50,793 nt of DNA from positions 1 to 50,793 of the forward strand of contig JAODAX010000064.1 in the NCBI GenBank assembly GCA_025463675.1, read 5' to 3'. Shown here in pieces: positions 40,718-50,489 of the stretch. The notes beneath the pieces were generated by a model, which worked only from the letters and a program-made list of their open reading frames with translations, was not told where the DNA came from and searched no databases. The DNA comes from Naasia sp. (GTDB lineage Bacteria; Actinomycetota; Actinomycetes; Actinomycetales; Microbacteriaceae). A program made the translations under genes and the position numbers. Position 1 is the first letter of the stretch. The number at the start of each line of letters is the position of its first letter.

Positions 40718-42469
40718 GTGACCCGACGCACCGCACGGCGGCGCACCGCGCTGTCCGCGCTGCTGCTGCTCGCGGTGCTGGCCGTCTTCCTCGTCCGGCT
40801 CGTCGACATCCAGGTCGTGCACGCCGACACGCTGAACGCGCAAGCCGAGGGCAAGCGCAGCGTCGAGCAGCCGATCCTCGGCGTCCGCGGAGACATCTAC
40901 GACGCGAACGGCGTGCTGCTCGCCGACAGCGTGCTCCGCTACGACGTCGTCGCCTCACCGCGCATCGCCGTGACCAGCAAGATCACGCCCGAGGCGGCCG
41001 CCGTTGCGCTCGCGCCGATTACCGGCCAGGACCCGGCGGCCATCGTCGCCGCCATCCGCGGGGCGGTCGCCGAGAATCCCGACTCCGACTTCGCCTTCCT
41101 GGTGAAGGGCGTCGACGCCGCCCAGTACCAGCAGATCCGCGACGTCGACGTGCCATGGCTGTACTACTCGGCGCGGCCATCCCGGGTGTATCCGAACGGC
41201 GCGGTCGCCGGCAACCTGGTCGGCTTCGTCGGCAGCGAGAACCAGGCGCAAGCCGGGGTCGAGTACTCCGAGGACGCCTGCCTCGCCGCCACGGACGGCA
41301 GCGAGGTGTACGAGCGGAGCGCGGACGGCGTGCGCATCCCGGGCAGCACCCTCACCACCACCCCGGCGGTGAACGGCAACGACCTGGTGCTCACCATCGA
41401 CCGCGACCTGCAGTGGTTCGTGCAGCAGACACTCGCCGCGTACGCGCAGAAGTTCGGCGCGAAGTGGGCGACCGCCGTCGTGCAGGAGGTCACGACGGGG
41501 CGCCTGCTCGCCGTCGCCGACTACCCGACCGTCGACCCCAACGACGTGAACGCTACCGCGTCCACCGACGTGTCCGCGCTCGGCTCCCGGGCCTTCACCG
41601 CGCCGTTCGAGCCCGGCAGCACGTTCAAAACCCTCACCGCGGCGTCGCTCCTCGACGCGGGCGTCGCCACTCCCGGCACCGGGGTGGTCGCCGGCTACCG
41701 GTTCACCACGCCCGCGGGCGCCGACGTCAACGACAGCCACTGGCACGCCGACCAGCGGCTCACCCTCACGGGCGTGCTCATCGAGTCGAGCAACACCGGC
41801 ATGAGCCAGCTCGGCCTGCGGCTGTCGAGCGAGCAGCGCTACGGCTACATGCGGGCGTTCGGCCTGGGCGCGGACACCGAGGTCGGCTTCGGCGGCGAGG
41901 AGTCCGGCACGCTCGGCGCCGGACCGGACTGGGACGCCCAATCCGACCTCGCCACCATGTTCGGCCAGGGTCTCACCACGACCGCCGTCCAGGTGGCGAG
42001 CATCTACCAGACCCTCGGCAATGGCGGAGTTCGGCTGCCGGTGACCCTCGTCGAGGGCTGCCGCCTGCCGGATGGCACCCTCACCGACCTGCCGCCCACG
42101 GAGGGCACCCGTGTGGTCTCGCCCGAGGCGGCGCGCGCCACCGTCGACATGCTGGAGAACGTCGCCACCAAGGGCTGGCTGGCGACGCAGATCAGCATCG
42201 ACGGGTACCGGATCGCGACGAAGACCGGCACCGCCCAGCAGCCGGACGGCCAGGGCGGCTACACCGACAGCTACCTCGTCTCGCTCGCTGGCCTCGCGCC
42301 CGCCGACGCCCCCCGGTTCGTGGTCACGGTGAGTCTCGCCGACCCGGTCAACATGAACTCGTCCGGCGCGACCGCGCCGATCTTCCACGACGTGATGGCG
42401 CACCTGCTCACCGCATACAGCGTGGTGCCGTCGGGCAGCGGCTCGCCCGAGCTCGCCACGACCTACTGA
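40718..42469 (+). CDS. ftsI: Septal peptidoglycan transpeptidase FtsI (class B PBP)
   Basis: A 583-residue class B penicillin-binding protein that crosslinks septal peptidoglycan. A short cytoplasmic start and one membrane helix (ALSALLLLAVLAVFLVRLVD) are followed by the dimerisation domain (GVRGDIYDANGVLLADSV) and the transpeptidase domain with Ser301-x-x-Lys304 (GSTFK), Ser357-Ser-Asn359 and Lys502-Thr-Gly. All catalytic motifs are intact. The GTG start has AGGAGG 6 nt upstream. It partners with FtsW encoded downstream. In most dcw clusters murE comes next; here a 196-bp gap follows. Confidence 0.96.
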   Translation: MTRRTARRRTALSALLLLAVLAVFLVRLVDIQVVHADTLNAQAEGKRSVEQPILGVRGDIYDANGVLLADSVLRYDVVASPRIAVTSKITPEAAAVALAPITGQDPAAIVAAIRGAVAENPDSDFAFLVKGVDAAQYQQIRDVDVPWLYYSARPSRVYPNGAVAGNLVGFVGSENQAQAGVEYSEDACLAATDGSEVYERSADGVRIPGSTLTTTPAVNGNDLVLTIDRDLQWFVQQTLAAYAQKFGAKWATAVVQEVTTGRLLAVADYPTVDPNDVNATASTDVSALGSRAFTAPFEPGSTFKTLTAASLLDAGVATPGTGVVAGYRFTTPAGADVNDSHWHADQRLTLTGVLIESSNTGMSQLGLRLSSEQRYGYMRAFGLGADTEVGFGGEESGTLGAGPDWDAQSDLATMFGQGLTTTAVQVASIYQTLGNGGVRLPVTLVEGCRLPDGTLTDLPPTEGTRVVSPEAARATVDMLENVATKGWLATQISIDGYRIATKTGTAQQPDGQGGYTDSYLVSLAGLAPADAPRFVVTVSLADPVNMNSSGATAPIFHDVMAHLLTAYSVVPSGSGSPELATTY

Positions 42470-42558
42470 GCGTCCGGACCGGCGCAGCGGTGCGGTTCCC
42501 GGGGGCGGTCCGGGCTGCGGGGGCGCCGTCCGCGGCCGGGGGACGCGACGGCGTCGTC

Positions 42559-42564
42559 TACGCT
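42559..42564 (+). promoter_or_regulatory. Probable -10 for an internal murF promoter
   Basis: TACGCT lies in the 196-bp gap between ftsI and murF. A start near 42571 would put the 25-codon ORF and murF on a transcript independent of ftsI. No clear -35 was found, so this is tentative. Confidence 0.35.
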
Positions 42565-42591
42565 CGATGAGGATCTGAGGGGGCTATTGGC

Positions 42592-42669
42592 GTGAGGCAC
42601 AACCGAGCGGAGCGACGCATCGTCGACCGCACCCCGGGGCTCCGGGCAGCATTCGGGGGCCGCCGATGA
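42592..42669 (+). CDS. 25-codon ORF coupled to murF
   Basis: GTG at 42592 opens a frame encoding a very basic 25-residue peptide that starts [27 protein letters not shown] lies 8 nt upstream, a good ribosome binding site. The stop TGA overlaps the murF ATG in ATGA. Its existence may serve to deliver ribosomes to murF, which lacks its own clear site. It fills the position where murE is normally found but shows no similarity to any MurE segment I know. Confidence 0.5.
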   Translation: MRHNRAERRIVDRTPGLRAAFGGRR

Positions 42670-44078
42670 TCGCGCTCACGCTCGCCGAGATCGCCGCGGC
42701 GGTGGGCGGCCGCCTCGAGTCGGCCGGCACCGGCGCCGACGAGAGCGCCGTCGTCGACGGCGCGGTGGAAACCGATTCCCGCGAGATCACGCCCGGCGGC
42801 ATCTTCGTCGCCAAGCCCGGCGAGGTCACCGACGGGCACCTGTTCGCACCGCAGGCCGTGGAGCGGGGCGCCGCGCTGCTGATCGTCGAGCGACCGCTCG
42901 GCCTGCCCGTGCCCCAGATCGTCGTCGGCGACGCGGTCGCCGCGCTCGGCGCCCTCGCGACCGAGGTGGTCCGCCGGGTGCGCGCCCTCGGCCGCCTGCG
43001 CATCGTCGCCGTCACCGGCTCCAACGGCAAGACGACGACCAAGAACCTGCTGCGCGCCATCCTCGAGCGTCGGGGCAGCACCGTCGCCCCGCGCGGCTCA
43101 TACAACAACGAGGTCGGCGCGCCGCTCACCATGCTGCAGCTGACAGCCGACTCCGACTACCTGGTCGCCGAGATGGGCGCCAGCGGCATCGGCCACATCC
43201 GCCGGCTGGTCGCCATGGCACGCCCGGACGTCGGGATCGTGCTGACCGTCGGCCTCGCCCACGCCGGCGAGTTCGGCGGCATCGAGTCGACCCTCACCGC
43301 GAAGACCGAGATGGTCGCCGATCTGCTGCCCGAGGACACCGCGGTGCTCAACGCCGACGACTTCCGGGTCGCCGGGATGGCCGCGGCGACGGCTGCCCGC
43401 GTGCTGCGCTTCGGACTCGACGACGGCGACGTGCGCGCCACCGACGTCCTCGCCGCCGCCACCGGCACCCGGTTCACGCTGCACCTGCCGGACGGCTCGC
43501 ACCACGACGTGGCGTTCGCGGTGCTCGGCGAGCACCACGTGACCAACGCCCTCGCCGCCGCCGCCGCGTCCTGGGCGCTCGGCGTCCCAGCCGAGGACAT
43601 CCTCGCCGGGCTCGCCAGCGTGACCCGCGCCGAGCGCTGGCGGATGGAGGTGCTGCCGGGGCAGAACGTCACGGTCATCAACGACGCCTACAACGCGAGC
43701 CCCGATTCCATGGCGGCCGCGCTGAAGACGCTCGCGCAGATCGCGCCGGGCCGTTCCGTTGCCGTGCTCGGCGAGATGAGCGAGCTCGGCCCGTACTCAG
43801 TGGAGGAGCACGACCGTATCGGCCGGCTCGCCGTCCGGCTCAACATCGGCCAGCTCGTGGTGGTCGGAACCGGCGCCAAGGCGCTGCACATGGCCGCCGG
43901 CCTGGAGGGGTCCTGGGACGGCGAGAGCGTTTTCGTGGAGGACCTCGAGACGGCCGAGGAGGTCGTCGGGAGCCTGCTGCGGGACGGCGACACCGTGCTG
44001 GTGAAATCGTCGAACGCGGCGCGGCTCCGGTTCCTCGGCGACCGACTGGGAGAATTGGTCTCGTGCAGGCGCTTCTGA
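42666..44078 (+). CDS. murF: UDP-MurNAc-tripeptide:D-alanyl-D-alanine ligase MurF
   Basis: A 470-residue Mur ligase adding D-Ala-D-Ala to the UDP-MurNAc tripeptide in the cytoplasm. It is MurF and not Mur[22 protein letters not shown] loop [37 protein letters not shown] and [11 protein letters not shown] are MurF-specific. Domains are N-terminal UDP binding (about 1-105), central ATPase (106-325) and C-terminal (326-470). The start overlaps a 25-codon ORF and the end overlaps mraY by 16 bp. No murE is encoded in this cluster, so the tripeptide substrate must come from a gene elsewhere. Confidence 0.96.
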   Translation: MIALTLAEIAAAVGGRLESAGTGADESAVVDGAVETDSREITPGGIFVAKPGEVTDGHLFAPQAVERGAALLIVERPLGLPVPQIVVGDAVAALGALATEVVRRVRALGRLRIVAVTGSNGKTTTKNLLRAILERRGSTVAPRGSYNNEVGAPLTMLQLTADSDYLVAEMGASGIGHIRRLVAMARPDVGIVLTVGLAHAGEFGGIESTLTAKTEMVADLLPEDTAVLNADDFRVAGMAAATAARVLRFGLDDGDVRATDVLAAATGTRFTLHLPDGSHHDVAFAVLGEHHVTNALAAAAASWALGVPAEDILAGLASVTRAERWRMEVLPGQNVTVINDAYNASPDSMAAALKTLAQIAPGRSVAVLGEMSELGPYSVEEHDRIGRLAVRLNIGQLVVVGTGAKALHMAAGLEGSWDGESVFVEDLETAEEVVGSLLRDGDTVLVKSSNAARLRFLGDRLGELVSCRRF

Positions 44079-45163
44079 CCGCCGGGGTCGTGTCCCTCGT
44101 CTTCTCCCTCTTCCTGACCCCGCTCTTCATCCGCCTCTTCCGGCGGCTCGAGTGGGGCCAGTTCATCCGCGACGACGGTCCGGTGTCCCACCACGCCAAG
44201 CGCGGCACGCCCACCATGGGCGGGCTCATCGTCATCGCCGCGACCCTCATCGGCTACTTCGTCGGCATGCTGACGGCCGAGCAGCCGATCACCGCGTCCG
44301 CGCTGCTCGTGCTGTTCATGATGGTGGGGCTCGGCGTCGTCGGCTTCATCGACGACTTCCTGAAGACCCGCAACCAGCGCAGTCTCGGGCTCGGCGGCTG
44401 GGCGAAGATCCTCGGCCAGGTCATCGTGTCGGTCGCGTTCGCCTACCTCGCCCTGCAATTCCCGAACCGGCAGGGCGCCACGCCGGCCTCCACCGCCGTG
44501 TCGCTGTTCCGGGACACCCGGTTCGACTTCGTGCTGCTGTTCGGCGCGATCGGCGGCCTGATCGTCTACTTCATCTGGATCGCCGGCATCACCGCCGCCA
44601 CCTCGAACGGCGTCAACGTCGCCGACGGGCTCGACGGCCTCGCCACCGGCGCGTCGATCCTCTCCATCGGGTCGTACATCATCATCGGCTTCTGGCAGAA
44701 CAACCAATCGGCCTTCGGCGCCGCTGGGCTGAACCCCGCACTCGACTACAAGGCGTACTTCGTGCGGGATCCGCTCGACCTCGCCATCGTCGCGACCGCG
44801 ATCGTCGGCGCGCTGATCGGGTTCCTCTGGTGGAACACCTCCCCGGCGCAGATCTTCCTCGGCGACACCGGGTCGCTCGCCATCGGCGGCGCCCTCGCCG
44901 CGCTCGCGATCCTCAGCCACACCGAACTGCTGCTCGTGCCGATCGGCGGCCTGTTCGTCATCGTGACCGGCTCGGTGATCCTCCAGCGCGTCTACTTCAA
45001 GCTCACCGGCGGCAAACGGATCTTCCTGATGAGCCCGCTGCACCACCACTTCGAGCTGAAGGGCTGGGCCGAGGTCACCGTCGTGGTCCGGTTCTGGATC
45101 ATCGCCGGACTGCTCGCCGCGGCGGGCGTCGGGGCGTTCTACCTGGAGTGGCTCTCGCAGTGA
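44063..45163 (+). CDS. mraY: Phospho-MurNAc-pentapeptide transferase MraY
   Basis: A 366-residue membrane enzyme that makes lipid I by transferring phospho-MurNAc-pentapeptide to undecaprenyl phosphate. About ten membrane helices are visible. Conserved cytoplasmic loops include [22 protein letters not shown] with the Asp pair, [27 protein letters not shown] and [15 protein letters not shown]. The GTG start lies inside the end of murF, and the last stop overlaps the murD start in GTGA. Length is normal. Confidence 0.97.
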   Translation: MQALLTAGVVSLVFSLFLTPLFIRLFRRLEWGQFIRDDGPVSHHAKRGTPTMGGLIVIAATLIGYFVGMLTAEQPITASALLVLFMMVGLGVVGFIDDFLKTRNQRSLGLGGWAKILGQVIVSVAFAYLALQFPNRQGATPASTAVSLFRDTRFDFVLLFGAIGGLIVYFIWIAGITAATSNGVNVADGLDGLATGASILSIGSYIIIGFWQNNQSAFGAAGLNPALDYKAYFVRDPLDLAIVATAIVGALIGFLWWNTSPAQIFLGDTGSLAIGGALAALAILSHTELLLVPIGGLFVIVTGSVILQRVYFKLTGGKRIFLMSPLHHHFELKGWAEVTVVVRFWIIAGLLAAAGVGAFYLEWLSQ

Positions 45164-46668
45164 GCGCCCCGCTTCCCGAGCTGACCAGCTGGCACGCCGA
45201 CTGGCGGGGACTCCGCGCGGCCGTGCTCGGCCTCGGCGTGACCGGGTTCGCGGCCGCCGACACGCTGATCGAGCTCGGCGTCGACGTGCTCGTGCTCGCC
45301 GACCGCGCGCCCGCGGAGCGCGCACATCTGCTCGACGTGATCGGCGGCCGGCTGATCGAGGGGGCCGAGGCGCAGCTGGCGCGGGACGCGCTCGACGAGT
45401 TCACGCCCGACGTGCTGATCGTGTCACCCGGCTACCACCCCGACGATCCGCTGCTCGTGCACGCGGCGGCGCGCGGCATCCCGGTGTGGGGCGACATCGA
45501 CCTGGCCTGGCGGCTGCGTGACAAGACGGGCACGCCCGCCGAGTGGATCACCATCACGGGCACCAACGGCAAAACGACGACCGCACGGCTGACCACGGCG
45601 ATGCTGCAGGCCGACGGCCGGCGGGCGGTCGCCTGCGGCAACATCGGCATCCCGGTCCTCGACGCCATCCGCGACCCGATGGGCTACGACGTGCTCGTCG
45701 TCGAGGTCTCCAGCTACCAGCTGCACTGGATGGAGCGCGTCTCGCCGTGGGCGAGCGTCTGCCTCAACATCGCCGACGACCACCTCGACTGGCACGGCTC
45801 CCGCGCGGCGTACGCGGCCGCGAAGGGCCGCGTGTACGAGCGCACGCGGGTCGCGTGCGTCTACAACCTCGGCGACCCGGCCACCGAGCGGCTCGTCCGC
45901 GACGCCGACGTCGAGGAGGGTGCCCGCGCGATCGGCTTCGGGCTGGGCGTGCCCGGGCCGAGCGACCTCGGCATCGTCGACGGCATCCTCTGCGACCGCG
46001 CGTTCCTCGAGGACCGGCGCAGCACCGCCCTCGAGCTCACGACCGTGGCCGAGCTGCACGCGGCCGGACTGTCCGCCCCGCACATCGTCACGAACGTGCT
46101 CGCCGCGAGCGCCCTCGCCCGGTCCCTCGACGTGCCGCCTCCCGTCATCCGGGACACCCTCGCCGCGTTCCGGCTCGACCCGCACCGCATCGAGGTCGTC
46201 GCCGAGCGCGACGGGATCCGTTGGATCGATGACTCGAAGGCCACCAACCCGCACGCCGCCGACGCCTCGCTCGGCGCCTACGAGAGCGTCGTCTGGGTCG
46301 TCGGCGGGCTGCTCAAAGGGGTCGACCTGGGCGAGCTGATCGCGAAGCGCGCCGGCCGGCTGCGTGGCGTCGTCGTCCTCGGCGAGGATCGCGCGGCAGT
46401 GCTCGAGGCGTTCGCCCGACACGCGCCGGGGGTCGCCGTCGCGGAGGCGGTGCCGGGGGAGACTGGCGCTGTGATGCCCGTCGTGGCGCGCCTGGCAGCA
46501 GGCCTCGCTCGGACCGGGGACGTGGTCCTCCTCGCCCCCGCTGCGGCATCGATGGACCAGTTCAACGATTACGCCCACCGCGGCCGCGAGTTCCAAGTCG
46601 CGGTCCGAGAGCTCCTGGGAGGTGCTGCCGATGACCCGGACGCCTCCCGCCCCACCCCCGGCCCGTAG
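45160..46668 (+). CDS. murD: UDP-MurNAc-L-alanine:D-glutamate ligase MurD
   Basis: A 502-residue Mur ligase that adds D-Glu to UDP-MurNAc-L-Ala. The N-terminal Rossmann part has [20 protein letters not shown], the ATP loop is [16 protein letters not shown], and [24 protein letters not shown] and DPHRIEVV with [11 protein letters not shown] are diagnostic. It ends with the C-terminal domain ([20 protein letters not shown]) plus a short Pro-rich tail. The GTG at 45160 overlaps the mraY stop; the frame extends upstream only as a shadow. Its end overlaps ftsW by 38 bp, indicating tight coupling. Confidence 0.96.
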   Translation: MSAPLPELTSWHADWRGLRAAVLGLGVTGFAAADTLIELGVDVLVLADRAPAERAHLLDVIGGRLIEGAEAQLARDALDEFTPDVLIVSPGYHPDDPLLVHAAARGIPVWGDIDLAWRLRDKTGTPAEWITITGTNGKTTTARLTTAMLQADGRRAVACGNIGIPVLDAIRDPMGYDVLVVEVSSYQLHWMERVSPWASVCLNIADDHLDWHGSRAAYAAAKGRVYERTRVACVYNLGDPATERLVRDADVEEGARAIGFGLGVPGPSDLGIVDGILCDRAFLEDRRSTALELTTVAELHAAGLSAPHIVTNVLAASALARSLDVPPPVIRDTLAAFRLDPHRIEVVAERDGIRWIDDSKATNPHAADASLGAYESVVWVVGGLLKGVDLGELIAKRAGRLRGVVVLGEDRAAVLEAFARHAPGVAVAEAVPGETGAVMPVVARLAAGLARTGDVVLLAPAAASMDQFNDYAHRGREFQVAVRELLGGAADDPDASRPTPGP

Positions 46669-47887
46669 GGCGGCGCCCCGCAGCGCGCCCGCGCGGCCCG
46701 GCGGTGCCGCAGCGCCTGCATCGGGGCCGCCCGCCGACCGGCCGGGTTTCGTCGCCCGGATCAGTGTGCGTCGGCTGTTCCCCGCCGACTCCGGAGCCTT
46801 CGTGCTGCTGCTCGGCACCACCCTGTTCCTCGTGGCGTTCGGCCTCGTGATGGTGCTGTCCTCCTCGAGCGTGGAATCGGCGGCGGACGGCCAGGGCTCG
46901 TTCGCCGAGTTCCTCACCCAGGGGGGAGCGGCGATGTTCGGCCTTCCGCTCATGCTGATCGCGTCCCGCTTCCCGGTCAGCTGGTGGCGCTGGCTCGCCC
47001 TGCCCGTCCTCCTCACCGCGATCGCCCTGCAGCTGCTCGTCTTCACCGGACTCGGCTTCGAGTACGGCGGCAACCGCAACTGGCTGAACCTCGGGTTCGT
47101 GAACGTGCAGCCCTCGGAGGTGGCGAAGCTCGCCCTCGTGCTCTGGTTCGGCCGGGTCCTCGCCGACCGGCAGCACCTGCTCGATGACGGCCGGCGGCTC
47201 GCTCTGCTCGTGCTGCCGGTGTCCCTCCTCGTGATCGGGCTCGTGCTGCGCGGCGGCGACCTCGGCACCGCGCTCGTGATGATCGCCACCGTGTTCGGCG
47301 TGCTCTACTTCGCCGGCGTGCGGATGCGCTACCTCGGCGGGGCGATTGCCGTCGGCGCCGTGCTGATCCTGATCATGCTGCAAACCGGCGGCTCCCGGGT
47401 GGAGCGCATCCAGGCCTGGATCACCGGCTGCGAAGGCGACTACCTCGGCAACTGCTGGCAGGTGCAGCACGGTACGTGGGCTCTCGCCGCGGGCGGCATC
47501 TTCGGCGTCGGCCTCGGCAACTCGAAGGCCAAGTGGTCGTGGCTGCCGGAGGCGGAAGGCGACTTCATTTTCGCCGTCATCGGCGAGGAGCTCGGCCTGC
47601 TCGGCGCCGCGGTCGTGCTGCTCATGTTCGTGGTGCTCGCCGTCGCGTTCCTGCGGATCGTGCGGATCACCCCCGACCCCTTCGCCCGCACGGTCACGAG
47701 CGCCATCATGGTGTGGGTGCTCTTCCAGGCCCTCGTGAACATCGCCGTCGTGCTCCAGGTGCTGCCCGTGCTCGGTGTCCCGCTGCCGCTCATCTCATCC
47801 GGCGGCACCAGCCTGCTGGTGACCCTCGTCGGGATCGGCGTCGTGCTGTCCTTCGCCCGCGGCCGCGAACCGGAGGCGCTCCGATGA
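46631..47887 (+). CDS. ftsW: Septal peptidoglycan glycosyltransferase FtsW
   Basis: A 418-residue SEDS-family protein with about ten membrane helices that polymerises lipid II at the septum with FtsI. Diagnostic stretches are FGLVMVLSSSSVES, NRNWLNLGFVNVQPSEVAKL, GGDLGTALVMIATV, GGIFGVGLGNSKAKWSWLPE with FIFAVIGEELG, and LPLISSGGTSLL. The N-terminal 50 residues are a Pro/Ala-rich cytoplasmic tail. The ATG at 46631 is preferred over GTG 46622 because GGGAGG lies 8 nt upstream of it. It overlaps murD upstream and murG downstream (ATGA). Confidence 0.95.
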   Translation: MTRTPPAPPPARRAAPRSAPARPGGAAAPASGPPADRPGFVARISVRRLFPADSGAFVLLLGTTLFLVAFGLVMVLSSSSVESAADGQGSFAEFLTQGGAAMFGLPLMLIASRFPVSWWRWLALPVLLTAIALQLLVFTGLGFEYGGNRNWLNLGFVNVQPSEVAKLALVLWFGRVLADRQHLLDDGRRLALLVLPVSLLVIGLVLRGGDLGTALVMIATVFGVLYFAGVRMRYLGGAIAVGAVLILIMLQTGGSRVERIQAWITGCEGDYLGNCWQVQHGTWALAAGGIFGVGLGNSKAKWSWLPEAEGDFIFAVIGEELGLLGAAVVLLMFVVLAVAFLRIVRITPDPFARTVTSAIMVWVLFQALVNIAVVLQVLPVLGVPLPLISSGGTSLLVTLVGIGVVLSFARGREPEALR

Positions 47888-48951
47888 CCACCTGGCTGCT
47901 CGCCGGCGGCGGCACCGCCGGCCACGTGAACCCGCTGCTCGCCACCGCCGACGCGCTGCGTCGCCGGCGCCCGGACGACGAGGTGCTCGTCCTCGGCACC
48001 GCCGAGGGGCTCGAGGCGCGGCTCGTGCCCGAGCGCGGCTACGAGCTGCTCGTCATCCCGAGGCTTCCCTTTCCGCGCCGGCCCGATCGGGCGGCGCTCA
48101 CCTTCGCCCCTGCCTTCCGGCGCACCGTGCAGAGCATCACGGGGTTGATCGCCGAGCGCGGCGTCGACGCCGTCGCCGGGTTCGGCGGCTACGCCGCGGC
48201 GCCCGCGTACCTCGCCGCCCGCCGGGCGGTTGTCCCGCTCGCGCTGCACGAGGCGAACGCGAAGCCCGGCATGGCCAACCGCCTCGGCGCCCGGCTCACG
48301 GCCTCCGTCGGCGTCGCGTTCCCCGGCACCCCGCTGCCGCGCGCGCGCGTGGTCGGCATGCCCCTGCGCCGCGAGATCGAGACCCTTGACCGCCCGGCCG
48401 CGCGCGCCGAGGCTCTCGCGCTGCACGGCCTCGACCCCGATCGCCCGGTGCTGCTCGCCACCGGCGGGTCGCTCGGCGCACGGCGGATCAACGCCACGGT
48501 CCGCGAGGCGGCGCCGGCCATCCTCGACGCCGGCTGGAGCATCCTGCACCTCGTCGGCGGGCGGTCCGAGGTGACCGACCCCGGCCTTCCGCACTACCGG
48601 ATGCTCGACTACAGCGACCGGATGGAGCTCGCCCTCGCCGCCGCCGACTTCGCGGTGTCCCGCGCCGGCGCGGCCACCGTCAGCGAACTCGCCGCGCTCG
48701 GCATCCCCGCGGCCTACGTGCCGTACCCGGTCGGCAACGGCGAGCAGCGCTTCAACGCCCGCGGCGTCGTCGCCGCCGGCGGAGGGCTCCTCGTCGAGGA
48801 CGCCCGATTCCTTCCCGGCTACCTCACCGACACCGTGCTGCCGATCCTCCGCGACCCGGAGCGGCGTGCCGCGATGGCCGCCGCCGCGGTGTCGACCGGC
48901 TTCCGCGACGGCGCCGACCGGATGGTCGACCTCCTCCTCGCCGCCCTGTAG
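47884..48951 (+). CDS. murG: UDP-GlcNAc:lipid I N-acetylglucosaminyltransferase MurG
   Basis: A 355-residue GT-B enzyme that converts lipid I to lipid II on the inner membrane face. It has the N-terminal glycine loop [49 protein letters not shown] and, in the C-terminal UDP-GlcNAc domain, [14 protein letters not shown] and [19 protein letters not shown]. The ATG overlaps the ftsW stop. Downstream, a long palindrome repeated elsewhere in the window separates it from murC, which breaks the otherwise overlapping operon. Confidence 0.97.
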   Translation: MTTWLLAGGGTAGHVNPLLATADALRRRRPDDEVLVLGTAEGLEARLVPERGYELLVIPRLPFPRRPDRAALTFAPAFRRTVQSITGLIAERGVDAVAGFGGYAAAPAYLAARRAVVPLALHEANAKPGMANRLGARLTASVGVAFPGTPLPRARVVGMPLRREIETLDRPAARAEALALHGLDPDRPVLLATGGSLGARRINATVREAAPAILDAGWSILHLVGGRSEVTDPGLPHYRMLDYSDRMELALAAADFAVSRAGAATVSELAALGIPAAYVPYPVGNGEQRFNARGVVAAGGGLLVEDARFLPGYLTDTVLPILRDPERRAAMAAAAVSTGFRDGADRMVDLLLAAL

Positions 48952-48959
48952 CCCCGTTT

Positions 48960-49017
48960 CGCAACGTTCCCGCAGAAACGCAACCGCACACCGTTGCGAT
49001 TCTGCGGGAACGTTGCG
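48960..49017. repeat. Long palindromic repeat, copy 2 (between murG and murC)
   Basis: Left arm 48960-48984 (CGCAACGTTCCCGCAGAAAC and onward) pairs with 49 bases further right at 48993-49017, a 25-bp stem with one mismatch and an 8-nt loop. The element is nearly identical to that at 34092-34157. Here it lies within a same-strand operon and probably terminates or attenuates readthrough from murG. Confidence 0.85.
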
Positions 49018-49066
49018 CAACCGCCGGGCGCGCCGCGGGCCTGCCCACCCCGTGCGGGCGACTGCG

Positions 49067-49072
49067 TACCCT
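49067..49072 (+). promoter_or_regulatory. -10 element of murC
   Basis: TACCCT ends 7 nt before the GTG start of murC, the spacing of leaderless genes in this window. The 7 nt, GGAGGGC, could also act as a ribosome binding site for readthrough transcripts. It implies murC and ftsQ have their own promoter after the palindrome. Confidence 0.5.
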
Positions 49073-49079
49073 GGAGGGC

Positions 49080-50489
49080 GTGCCTCTCCACCCCGATTTG
49101 ACGCTCGCCGTGCCCGAGACGCTGGGCGCCGTGCACTTCATCGGCATCGGCGGCTCCGGGATGAGCGGCATCGCGCACCTGTTCCTCGCCGCCGGGCACC
49201 GGGTGAGCGGCTCCGACCGCGCCGAAGGCCCCTACCTGGCCGCGCTCCGGGAGGCCGGCGCCACCGTGACGGTCGGTCACGACGCCGCCAACCTCGGCGA
49301 CGCGGACGCCGTGGTGGTCACGAGCGCGCTCTGGCCGGACAACCCCGAGTACCGGGCGGCGCTGGAGCGCGGGATCCCCGTGCTGCACCGCTCGCAGGCG
49401 CTGTCCTTCCTCACCCGCGGCTCCCGGGTGCTCGCGATCGCGGGCGCGCACGGCAAAACCACGACCGGCGGAATGGTCGTCACCGCCCTCCGCGACCTCG
49501 GCGCCGACCCGAGCTTCGTGAACGGGGGAGTGATCTCCTCGCTGGGCACGAGTTCCGCCGCCGGGCGCGACGACACCTTCGTGATCGAGGCGGACGAGTC
49601 GGACGGCTCCTTCCTCCTCTACGACACCACCGTCGCCCTCATCACGAACGTCGATGCCGACCACCTCGACCACTACGGCAGCGCGGAGGCGTTCGACGCC
49701 GCGTTCGTCGCCTTCGCGCAGGGCGCTCGCGAGTTCGTCGCACTCTCCGCCGACGACGCCGGAGCCCGCCGGATCGGTGCCCGGCTGAGCGGCGTGCGCA
49801 CTCTCACCTTCGGGGAGGACCCGGCCGCCGACGCCCGGATCAGCCACCTGGAGACGGCAGCCGACGGCGTCGCCTTCCGGATCGACTGGCAGGGCACCGG
49901 GCACACGGTGCGCCTCGCCGTGCTCGGCCGGCACAACGCCCTCAATGCGGCCGGCGCCTTCACGGTGCTCGCCGGCATGGGCTTCGACCCCGCCCGCGTC
50001 GCCGCGTCGCTCGGCGCGTTCCGCGGCACCAAGCGCCGCTTCGAGCTGAAGGGCAGCGTGCGCGGCGTCCGCGTCTACGACGACTACGCGCACCACCCGT
50101 CCGAGGTCGCGGCCGTGCTCTCCGCCGCGCGCAGCGCCGTCGGCGATGGGCGCATCATCGCGGTCCACCAGCCGCACCTGTACAGCCGCACCCAGCTGAT
50201 GGCGCCCGAATTCGCACGCGCCTACGAGTCGCTCGCCGACTACACGGTGGTCCTCGACGTCGACGGCGCCCGCGAGGACCCCGTCCCCGGGGTGACCGGT
50301 GAGCTCGTGTCCTCCCGCTTCGCCGACCAGAGCCGGGTCGCCTATCTGCCCGACTGGGCCGCGGCCGCCGCGCGCGTCGCGGAAGTCGCGCGCGAGGGCG
50401 ACATCGTGCTCACCCTCAGCTGCGGCGACGTCTACCGGATCATCCCGCAGATCCTGGAGTCGCTGAGTTCGTCCGGCCCGACCGAATGA
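49080..50489 (+). CDS. murC: UDP-MurNAc:L-alanine ligase MurC
   Basis: A 469-residue Mur ligase that adds the first amino acid, L-Ala, to UDP-MurNAc. It has [20 protein letters not shown], the ATP loop [46 protein letters not shown] and [12 protein letters not shown], all specific for MurC. No fusion to Ddl is present. The GTG start has TACCCT 7 nt before it. The end overlaps ftsQ in ATGA. Confidence 0.97.
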   Translation: MPLHPDLTLAVPETLGAVHFIGIGGSGMSGIAHLFLAAGHRVSGSDRAEGPYLAALREAGATVTVGHDAANLGDADAVVVTSALWPDNPEYRAALERGIPVLHRSQALSFLTRGSRVLAIAGAHGKTTTGGMVVTALRDLGADPSFVNGGVISSLGTSSAAGRDDTFVIEADESDGSFLLYDTTVALITNVDADHLDHYGSAEAFDAAFVAFAQGAREFVALSADDAGARRIGARLSGVRTLTFGEDPAADARISHLETAADGVAFRIDWQGTGHTVRLAVLGRHNALNAAGAFTVLAGMGFDPARVAASLGAFRGTKRRFELKGSVRGVRVYDDYAHHPSEVAAVLSAARSAVGDGRIIAVHQPHLYSRTQLMAPEFARAYESLADYTVVLDVDGAREDPVPGVTGELVSSRFADQSRVAYLPDWAAAAARVAEVAREGDIVLTLSCGDVYRIIPQILESLSSSGPTE

